Shown here: positions 1 through 5,029 of the stretch, in pieces
Position numbering within the stretch: the first letter of the stretch is position 1
Layout of the letters: each line of letters starts with the position of its first letter
From: Helicobacteraceae bacterium
Lineage (GTDB): Bacteria; Campylobacterota; Campylobacteria; Campylobacterales; Sulfurimonadaceae
Direction: 5' to 3'
Length of the DNA stretch: 5,029 bases
NCBI GenBank assembly: GCA_027056525.1
Contig: JALUKO010000076.1
Coordinates: forward strand, 1 to 5,029
Made by a program: the position numbers and the translations under genes
Notes under the pieces: generated by a model
Database searches by the model: none
Seen by the model: the letters and a program-made list of their open reading frames with translations, nothing else
Told to the model about the DNA's origin: nothing

Positions 1-686
1 GCAAGCAGCATTAGTGTCATAAGCTTATAGTTGTAAAGATTTTTTCTCTCAAAAACAAGTGTGTACAAAAGGATAAGTGCAAAAAATGAGAACTCCAGTG
101 CATAACTCTCAGGATACCACCATCTGTAAAACAAAATCTCCAGAGCTGTGATAAGCAGATATTTATCCTCACGGGTTCGCATTGCCCAAATAACAGACCA
201 CAGTAAAAAAGTCGGAAGGACTATGTTTAACATATCGGTATCATAGTAGCCGATCATTGTTCTGTTGTAGTAACTCCATGCTACAGAGGCTACAAGTGCT
301 GCTATAAAACCCATCTCAAGATTGTTAAAACTTCTACCGATGAGAACTAGAGGTATAACGATCAATGAGCTTAAAAATACAGGCATAAACAAGATAATAC
401 TCTCAAACGAAAAAGGCAATATTTTTGCAAAAATCGCGGTAAGCTGTGCCGTAGAGCTTTGTATTTTGGAGAGATCATTTGGCTGTGACACACCACTGAG
501 TATATCTCGTGCTCCCTCCGCCCAGGCATAACCGTCATTTGTATTGATCATAAACTGTCCATTAAAATAGAACTGATCATAACCCGAGAACTGATAGAAC
601 CATATCATCCGAATGGCGACTGAAAATAAAAATGCAATGAAGATATACGTTATCGTAAGTTTTGTCTGTGCTGTTGTGTTATTCAA
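1..686 (-). CDS. pglB: Oligosaccharyltransferase PglB (STT3 family), N-terminal 228 residues; gene cut by left window edge
   Basis: PglB is the single-subunit, membrane-embedded enzyme that transfers an undecaprenyl-diphosphate-linked oligosaccharide to asparagine in D/E-X-N-X-S/T sequons on the periplasmic side. Translating the minus strand from a TTG at 686 gives 228 open codons to the edge. The translation closely resembles Campylobacter PglB. A first membrane helix at about residues 10-30 leads into the first periplasmic loop with NTNDGYAWAEGARD (D51, matching the catalytic/metal aspartate of the family), then QPNDLS and PFSFESIIL. Next comes SYYNRTMIGYYDTDML, with R142 and the DxD-like D149/D151, then RWWYPESY at 188-195. 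Further hydrophobic helices lie near 98-117, 124-138, 153-169, 176-187 and 197-212. The family is usually about 700 residues, so roughly two thirds, including the WWDYG acceptor-binding motif, lies outside the window. The start overlaps the stop of the upstream glycosyltransferase (TTGA), suggesting translational coupling. Family identity is very secure; glycan and acceptors cannot be told from this piece. Confidence 0.95.
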   Translation of the reverse strand, partial: MNNTTAQTKLTITYIFIAFLFSVAIRMIWFYQFSGYDQFYFNGQFMINTNDGYAWAEGARDILSGVSQPNDLSKIQSSTAQLTAIFAKILPFSFESIILFMPVFLSSLIVIPLVLIGRSFNNLEMGFIAALVASVAWSYYNRTMIGYYDTDMLNIVLPTFLLWSVIWAMRTREDKYLLITALEILFYRWWYPESYALEFSFFALILLYTLVFERKNLYNYKLMTLMLL

Positions 687-1510
687 TTTTTCACCTTCAA
701 TAGTTGTTTGTAGTATTGTATTTTTTCTTTGTAAAGTTTAATCTCTGAGATTTTATCATATTTTAGAGCCCCTTTAAGAAGCAAATCATACTTAGAGACT
801 AAATGATTTAAAATATCCGTATGATACTTCTCACACGATCCAACAAGCTTCTGCAAACTCTGCACACGAAACCTGTCCATCCCCCAATATTTATAACTGA
901 GCTGATCATCTGCTCCCCCATGTTTGTTGATGAGTTTTTTATCTACAAATGCCATCTCATGCTTAGAGGCTATTCTCAGCCACAAATCATAGTCTTCACA
1001 AACTTCTAAAGACTCATCAAATAACCCCACGTTAAAAAGAAGCTCTTTAGCGATCAGTACAGATGAGGGTGCAATGTTACAATAGGAGATATTTTCTAAA
1101 AAAGCATCTTTGCCGATTTTTTGAAATTTTTTTGGAATCTTCACTTCTGCACCATTACGTATCCAGCGCTCATCAGTATAACTCACAAGTATATTTGCAT
1201 GATTTTTATGAAACAGCACCTGCTCTTGCAGTTTTTCTTTGTGCCATTCATCATCCGAGTCCAAAAATGCTATCCAATCAGAAGCGCCATGGAGAACTCC
1301 AAGGTTTCTTGCACTTGATACCCCGGAATTTTCTTGGTAGATATAGTGTACTTCTGGAAAATCTTTTACTATTTGAGAAGTCTCATCCAAGGAGCCATCA
1401 TCAACAACTATGACCTCTTTTGGTAGATATGTTTGTGCATAAACAGAGTTGAGTGCCCTTTGCAAGGGCTTATAACGGTTATATGTAGGAATCACAACCG
1501 TTATATCCAT
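683..1510 (-). CDS. Family 2 (GT-A fold) glycosyltransferase
   Basis: This 275-residue cytoplasmic or membrane-associated enzyme is expected to move a sugar from a nucleotide-sugar donor to a glycan or lipid-linked acceptor. The GT2 domain fills the first ~200 residues. It starts with VVIPTYNR (5-12), then VIVVDDGS (D37/D38, nucleotide binding), then NSGVSSARN (61-69). FLDSDDEW (82-89) carries the D84-x-D86 metal-binding motif, and CEDYDLWLR (171-179) holds E172/D173 in the position of the catalytic base region. H197 in NKHGG may be a late metal/diphosphate ligand. The C-terminal ~70 residues are charged and helical, without a clear membrane segment. The ATG lies four bases after the mqnE stop. 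A weak AAAGG sits 12 bases upstream, so coupling to mqnE translation is plausible. An in-frame TAA at 1528-1526 excludes a longer start. Donor and acceptor are not predictable. Its position before pglB suggests, but does not prove, a role in building the PglB oligosaccharide; a lipopolysaccharide or other envelope role is the alternative. It does not look like Campylobacter PglI. Confidence 0.9.
   Translation of the reverse strand: MDITVVIPTYNRYKPLQRALNSVYAQTYLPKEVIVVDDGSLDETSQIVKDFPEVHYIYQENSGVSSARNLGVLHGASDWIAFLDSDDEWHKEKLQEQVLFHKNHANILVSYTDERWIRNGAEVKIPKKFQKIGKDAFLENISYCNIAPSSVLIAKELLFNVGLFDESLEVCEDYDLWLRIASKHEMAFVDKKLINKHGGADDQLSYKYWGMDRFRVQSLQKLVGSCEKYHTDILNHLVSKYDLLLKGALKYDKISEIKLYKEKIQYYKQLLKVKN
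684..698 (-). promoter_or_regulatory. Ribosome binding site and TTG start of pglB, overlapping the glycosyltransferase stop
   Basis: On the minus strand GAAGG (698-694) is followed by seven bases and then TTG (686-684). The TTG shares two bases with the TGA stop of the preceding gene (685-683), forming TTGA. The nearest in-frame upstream codons (AAA, GAA, GGT, GAA) contain no start codon, so the TTG is the best start. The overlap resembles the common ATGA coupling arrangement and implies that pglB translation partly depends on ribosomes finishing the glycosyltransferase (inference). Confidence 0.75.
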
Positions 1511-1514
1511 AAAG

Positions 1515-2576
1515 TTAGTAAACCTTTAGTTCGTTATAGACACTGTCTCGCTCAACAGGGATAAAGCCACTATTTTTAATAAGTGCGGTAAACTCCTCTA
1601 AGTTCACACCCTTTGCACTTTGAGCTCCCGCTGCTGAATTTATCGATTCTTTCTCGATGGTTCCATCAAGATCATTCGCACCAAACTCCTGAGCAACCAA
1701 AGCAAGGTTCACCGTTGATGTCACCCAGTATGCCTTTAGATTCGCTACATTATCCAAAACGATACGACTGATCGCCATAGTTTTGAGTATTTCGTTTGCG
1801 GTAATTGCTTCTTTGACATTGAGATAATTATTTTCAGTTTGATACACAAGGGGAATAAAACAATTAAAACCGCCTGTTTTATCTTGAAGATCCCGTATGC
1901 GCATCATATGATCTATGCGATGCTCTCTTTTTTCAACATGACCAAAAAGCATAGTAACATTGGACTTTTTGCCACGTTTATGCCATTTTTCATGTATCTC
2001 GAGCCATTGCTTGGAAGTGACTTTACCTTTACAGATATACTCTCTAACCTCTTCATCAAAGATCTCAGCACCGCCGCCTGGCATTGAGTCCACACCGTTT
2101 TGTATCATCAACTCAATGATCTCGTCATGCGTTTTGCCATATTCTTCTGCGAGAAAATGAAGCTCTGCCGCTGTGAGTGCTTTGATATGCATATGAGGGT
2201 ATGCGGTTTTAATCTTTTTAAATATTTCCAGATACCATTCAAGTCCCGTATTTGGGTTGTGAGCTGAGACGATATGCACCTCTTTGGCACCACGAGAGTC
2301 TATATCTTTTACAATCTCTAAAATCTCATCATGTGTCATAGTATATTGGTTCGGATTTTTACGTGTTGCAGAATATGCACAGAACTTACACACATCTTTA
2401 CAAACATTTGTGGGGTTGATATGGCGATTTATATTGAAGTATGTTTTCTTTCCGTGAAGTGCCTGACGCTTTGCATCAGCGAGCTGTGCAAGTTCAAAAA
2501 AATCGATATCATACAGGCTCAGAGCCTCTTGAAAATTGATACGTTCTCCTGAGAGTATTTTGTCTTTTAAATTCAT
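1515..2576 (-). CDS. mqnE: Aminofutalosine synthase MqnE (radical SAM), futalosine pathway of menaquinone biosynthesis
   Basis: MqnE is a cytosolic radical SAM enzyme. It joins the adenosyl group of S-adenosylmethionine to 3-[(1-carboxyvinyl)oxy]benzoate, the MqnA product, giving 6-amino-6-deoxyfutalosine. The 353-residue protein has the usual family length. Counting from the second Met, NPTNVCKDVCKFCAYS carries the 4Fe-4S triad C59-x3-C63-x2-C66. MPGGGAEIF lies at 165-173 and MLFGHVEKREHRIDH near 209-223. GGFNCFIPL follows at about 235-243, and the terminal LDGTIEKESINSAAGA at 303-318. MPGGGAEIF, the GHVE..EHR..H stretch and the FIPL context fit MqnE better than its paralogue MqnC or cofactor F420 FO synthases. 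Two tandem ATGs occur. AAGG (2586-2583) is three bases from the first (2579) and six from the second (2576), so I choose the second; starting at 2579 adds one Met. It is the first gene of the leftward unit, four bases before the glycosyltransferase, with its own promoter upstream. No other menaquinone gene is visible here. Confidence 0.95.
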   Translation of the reverse strand: MNLKDKILSGERINFQEALSLYDIDFFELAQLADAKRQALHGKKTYFNINRHINPTNVCKDVCKFCAYSATRKNPNQYTMTHDEILEIVKDIDSRGAKEVHIVSAHNPNTGLEWYLEIFKKIKTAYPHMHIKALTAAELHFLAEEYGKTHDEIIELMIQNGVDSMPGGGAEIFDEEVREYICKGKVTSKQWLEIHEKWHKRGKKSNVTMLFGHVEKREHRIDHMMRIRDLQDKTGGFNCFIPLVYQTENNYLNVKEAITANEILKTMAISRIVLDNVANLKAYWVTSTVNLALVAQEFGANDLDGTIEKESINSAAGAQSAKGVNLEEFTALIKNSGFIPVERDSVYNELKVY

Positions 2577-2586
2577 CATATACCTT
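2574..2586 (-). promoter_or_regulatory. Ribosome binding site of mqnE
   Basis: The minus strand reads AATAAGGTATATGATG. AAGG (2586-2583) has a three-base spacing to the first ATG and six to the second, favouring initiation at 2576. Both starts are in the same frame and differ by one residue. Confidence 0.6.
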
Positions 2587-2602
2587 ATTTCTGTTGAGGC
2601 GA

Positions 2603-2631
2603 ATTATATCCAATTTATACTATAATGTTAA
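2603..2631 (-). promoter_or_regulatory. Sigma70-type promoter for the mqnE-glycosyltransferase-pglB unit
   Basis: On the minus strand TTAACA (2631-2626, five of six matches to TTGACA) is followed by a 17-base spacer and a perfect TATAAT (2608-2603). Transcription would start near 2596, giving a leader of only about 20 bases before the mqnE start. This is close to the consensus housekeeping promoter and is the only promoter I see for the three leftward genes. The whole element lies on top of the oppositely directed glnD promoter. It is assigned by sequence match only. Confidence 0.7.
2621..2626 (+). promoter_or_regulatory. -10 element of the glnD promoter
   Basis: A perfect TATAAT lies on the plus strand about 25 bases before the glnD start, within TTTATACTATAATG. 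Transcription would begin near 2633, leaving a leader of about 18 bases. No good -35 hexamer sits at 17 bases; TTGAGG (2594-2599) is 21 bases away. This agrees with the known weak -35 conservation of Campylobacter-type housekeeping promoters, where AT-rich upstream sequence compensates. It shares a base with the -35 of the divergent mqnE promoter. No sigma54 (GG-N10-GC) site, which a nitrogen-control gene might have, was seen. Confidence 0.55.
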
Positions 2632-2639
2632 AAAATTTT

Positions 2640-2653
2640 AGGATCAACTTTTG
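2640..2653 (+). promoter_or_regulatory. Ribosome binding site and TTG start of glnD
   Basis: AGGA (2640-2643) lies seven bases before TTG (2651-2653). An in-frame TAG at 2639-2641 rules out any longer reading, and the next in-frame ATG is not reached until about residue 61, just ahead of the nucleotidyltransferase motif. The TTG is therefore well supported as the start codon. Confidence 0.75.
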
Positions 2654-5029
2654 GACTTACTACTGCAAATAGAAGATATCATAGATGAAAACGGCTCAGA
2701 CTTTGAACTCTCCAAACTTTTTAAAGCTTATATCAACGAGTACAAGAGCTCCCTCCATACACTTTTTGAACAAAGCCAAGGAAAAGACTTCCTTGTAAAA
2801 CATACCAAAAAACTTGATTCTATTATCTCTTTGATGTATAAAACAGTGCTTCGCCGTATTTTTGGCAACTATATGCCCATGCGAAGTTCAATCCCGATAT
2901 CTATCGTAGCTCTTGGAAGTTACGGACGAGAACAGCTCTGTGTTCACAGCGATATAGATCTGCTGATAGTCTATGAAAAAGTAGATGGCTATAACACCGA
3001 TCTGATCATCGAAAAACTTCTCTATCTGGCATGGGATGCAGGTCTTAAACTCGGGCATAGGGTACATGAAGTCAATGATCTCTTTCAAGCCAGCACAGAA
3101 GATATAACCATCAGAACCTCCCTTATGGAATCACGACTTATTGTCGGCTCCCCGTTTGTATGGCATGCAACCCAAAAAGAGCTTAACAAAATTCGTCTAT
3201 ACAAACAAAAAGAGTTTATACTTGCCAAGATAGAAGAAGCGCAGATAAGACGCAAGAAGTATCCCACATCGATGCAACCTAACATAAAAGAGAGTGTCGG
3301 CGGACTCCGTGACTCACAACTTATTTTTTGGATAGCACAAACCATTTATGGTGTTTCAAGACTTAAAGACCTTTCAGAAGTGGTATTTTCCGATGAGGAG
3401 TACAAGGACTACCGCATAGCACTAGAGCTACTCTTTCGTGTCAGAAGTGCCCTGCATCTTATTACCAATAAACAAGAGGACAAACTTCTTTTGGAACATA
3501 TGCCACAGGTCACTGCCATGCTGGGCTTTACAAATGAGAAAAAGATGGTTACAAAAGTTTTGGAAGCTCAATGGAGAATCAATAACTTTACACAGATTTT
3601 TGTCAAAAAAATGGTTCGCCCATACATAACAGATAAGAGCTATATCGCTAAGTTTAAAAAGCACAGAATCACCAAAGGCTTTTACGAGCTTGATAACAGA
3701 CTCTATGCCTCATATAACCTTAGCATCCAGCCAATTGATCAACTGCTGGAACTTTTAGTTGCTCTGCCGGACAAGGACTACCACTTTGATGCCGGATTTT
3801 TAAATCAGTTCACATATACTGAAATCACCCATCCTTTCGATCAAAAAATATATATGCTATATAAAGAGCTTTTTTTAAAAAAACATATGTACTGCTTTTT
3901 AAAACTTTTCTATGATGCCGGGATACTTCATAAACTTTTTGCAAACTTCAGAAAAGTGCTGCATCTTCCACAGTTTGACGGCTATCATCACTACCCGGTA
4001 GATATTCATTCTATTAAATGTGTTGAAGCACTTGAAAATATCCATGACCCTTTTGTCCAAAAACTCTATGATGAACTTGATAATGATGAAAAACTTTTAC
4101 TCAAAATCGCTGTATTGTTTCATGACACCGGCAAGGGTCGCAAACAAGACCACAGTGAAGTGGGAGCAAAACTGATACTACCTTTTGCCAAACATTTAAA
4201 ACTCAAAGAGGAGTGTACACAAAGAGCTGTCGTTCTGATAAAACACCATATTTTGATGAGCAATGTAGCTTTTAAGGAAAATATACACAATGAAAAAACT
4301 CTCTATAAATTTATGTCAAAAATCAAAGATACCAAAAATCTCAAGCTTCTGTATATCTTGACATATGCTGATATCAATGGTGTAGGTAAAGATACTTTTA
4401 ACTCTTTTAGAGCAAAGCTTCTTTATGATCTTTACAGTAGTGCCTTGGAGATCTCAGAAAACAACGATCGTATCACAGATGCTGCAAAACGCCTAAACAT
4501 TGAAAAAAGGGTGAAAAACAATCCTGCATTTAAAACACTTCCAAAACTTTTACAAACAAAACTCTTAAGAATAGAGTCTAACCTGTTCTTTTTTAAACAT
4601 ACCCCGATTGATATCATCAATATTACGAAAAAAGCAAAAGAGACACAGGCATACACATACAGTATCAGTGCACACAACTCTTTAACTATAGAGATTTACA
4701 GAAGAATCCCTCTCAATATTGGTTATCTTCTGGCAACCCTTTCACACCTCGATGTAGGTTCTATGGAGATTTTTACCCTCTTTGATGATGTAAAGTATTT
4801 TAAAATCGAGTTCATTAAGAACATAGATGAGGATGAGCTTACAGAGATAGAACATATCATAGAGCGTGCTTTTGATATGTCCATAGAGGTCAAGCTTCAA
4901 AAGATCATCATAACACGAGATGAGATCAACATAGATTGTGATCATTCCCTTACTCATGCAGAGATCAATATAAACACAAGCAATCAACGGGGACTACTGG
5001 CTTATGTTATGAACTGCTTTGAAGAATTA
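2651..5029 (+). CDS. glnD: Bifunctional [PII] uridylyltransferase/uridylyl-removing enzyme GlnD; C-terminus cut by right window edge
   Basis: GlnD is the cytosolic nitrogen sensor. It uridylylates PII (GlnB/GlnK) when glutamine is low and removes the UMP when glutamine is high, thereby steering glutamine synthetase control and nitrogen gene expression. The frame stays open for 793 codons to the edge (E. coli GlnD has 890). The nucleotidyltransferase domain has GSYGREQL (89-96) and SDIDLLIVYE with metal ligands D101 and D103. The second glycine of the E. coli GG motif is Ser here, still allowed in the superfamily. The GlnD hallmark NIKESVGGLRD follows at 211-221, then RVRSALHLI. The HD hydrolase domain holds GYHHYPVDIHS (444-454), FHDTGKGRKQDHS with H491/D492 and D500/H501, KHHILMS (531-537) and LTYADINGVG. 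The first ACT domain spans about 677-750. A second begins near 767 and runs off the window. All catalytic motifs are intact, so both activities are expected. Partner PII genes are not in the window. The gene is divergent from mqnE and has a TTG start. Confidence 0.94.
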   Translation, partial: MDLLLQIEDIIDENGSDFELSKLFKAYINEYKSSLHTLFEQSQGKDFLVKHTKKLDSIISLMYKTVLRRIFGNYMPMRSSIPISIVALGSYGREQLCVHSDIDLLIVYEKVDGYNTDLIIEKLLYLAWDAGLKLGHRVHEVNDLFQASTEDITIRTSLMESRLIVGSPFVWHATQKELNKIRLYKQKEFILAKIEEAQIRRKKYPTSMQPNIKESVGGLRDSQLIFWIAQTIYGVSRLKDLSEVVFSDEEYKDYRIALELLFRVRSALHLITNKQEDKLLLEHMPQVTAMLGFTNEKKMVTKVLEAQWRINNFTQIFVKKMVRPYITDKSYIAKFKKHRITKGFYELDNRLYASYNLSIQPIDQLLELLVALPDKDYHFDAGFLNQFTYTEITHPFDQKIYMLYKELFLKKHMYCFLKLFYDAGILHKLFANFRKVLHLPQFDGYHHYPVDIHSIKCVEALENIHDPFVQKLYDELDNDEKLLLKIAVLFHDTGKGRKQDHSEVGAKLILPFAKHLKLKEECTQRAVVLIKHHILMSNVAFKENIHNEKTLYKFMSKIKDTKNLKLLYILTYADINGVGKDTFNSFRAKLLYDLYSSALEISENNDRITDAAKRLNIEKRVKNNPAFKTLPKLLQTKLLRIESNLFFFKHTPIDIINITKKAKETQAYTYSISAHNSLTIEIYRRIPLNIGYLLATLSHLDVGSMEIFTLFDDVKYFKIEFIKNIDEDELTEIEHIIERAFDMSIEVKLQKIIITRDEINIDCDHSLTHAEININTSNQRGLLAYVMNCFEEL
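3870..3883 (+). other. T7A7 homopolymer tract inside glnD with a -1 slippery heptamer in frame
   Basis: Seven T are followed directly by seven A, read as codons CTT TTT TTA AAA AAA (residues 407-411). This places T-TTT-TTA, a known -1 frameshift heptamer, in the correct phase, followed at once by A-AAA-AAA. A -1 shift would read about 12 further codons to a TGA, giving a protein of about 421 residues with the nucleotidyltransferase part but without HD and ACT domains. The tract is seen directly; any frameshifting or transcript slippage is speculative, and such tracts are frequent in AT-rich coding DNA. Confidence 0.3.

Noticed and set aside
322..531. A plus-strand 69-codon frame
   Set aside because: It is antisense to the strongly conserved PglB motifs (DGYAWAEGARD, PFSFESIIL), which explain the sequence.
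1063..1413. A plus-strand reading frame of 116 codons opposite the glycosyltransferase
   Set aside because: It lies wholly antisense to a gene with clear family motifs, has no recognisable domain and no convincing ribosome binding site, so it is a shadow frame.
683..1514. A transcription terminator between mqnE, the glycosyltransferase and pglB
   Set aside because: The junctions are 4 bases and an overlap, with no GC-rich hairpin followed by a T-run.
1515..2576. Calling the radical SAM gene mqnC or an FO synthase
   Set aside because: MPGGGAEIF, the GHVE..EHR..H stretch and the FIPL context match MqnE; MqnC usually has LPGGGAEIL or similar.
2594..2599. TTGAGG as -35 of the glnD promoter
   Set aside because: It is 21 bases from the TATAAT, too far for normal sigma70 spacing.
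3085..3345. Minus-strand frames within 2888-4987
   Set aside because: All lie opposite glnD, whose 793 codons are continuously open and carry family motifs throughout.
3870..3883. T7A7 as an intrinsic terminator
   Set aside because: It is a pure A/T palindrome without a GC stem and lies in the middle of a coding gene.

Overview
The window looks like a piece of a Campylobacterota (Epsilonproteobacteria) chromosome, probably a Sulfurimonas/Sulfurovum-type free-living relative of Campylobacter. This is inferred from an AT-rich composition, a bacterial PglB oligosaccharyltransferase very close to the Campylobacter protein, the futalosine route to menaquinone, and TTG start codons. No tRNA, rRNA, mobile element, CRISPR array or long repeat is visible, and the sequence is almost wholly coding.

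Layout: positions 1-2576 hold a tightly packed leftward (minus-strand) transcription unit, read in the order mqnE (aminofutalosine synthase, 1515-2576), a family 2 glycosyltransferase (683-1510), then pglB (oligosaccharyltransferase, start at 686, cut by the left edge). The genes are 4 bases apart and then overlap by 3 bases (TTGA), so co-transcription and translational coupling are likely. A divergent intergenic stretch of about 75 bases (2577-2650) follows. Positions 2651-5029 hold a rightward glnD (bifunctional PII uridylyltransferase/uridylyl-removing enzyme), cut by the right edge after 793 codons. Both edge genes are open to the window boundary and were identified by direct translation.

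How the genes may work together: mqnE makes 6-amino-6-deoxyfutalosine for menaquinone, the main respiratory quinone of this phylum. The glycosyltransferase and PglB belong to protein or envelope glycosylation. PglB moves a lipid-linked oligosaccharide onto asparagine in the periplasm, and the adjacent glycosyltransferase may help build that oligosaccharide (inference). GlnD is the nitrogen-status sensor that modifies PII. Its promoter overlaps that of mqnE on the opposite strand.

I see no undescribed multi-gene system here. The points most worth checking are the mqnE-GT2-pglB arrangement, the fully overlapping divergent promoters, and a tandem homopolymer slippery site inside glnD.
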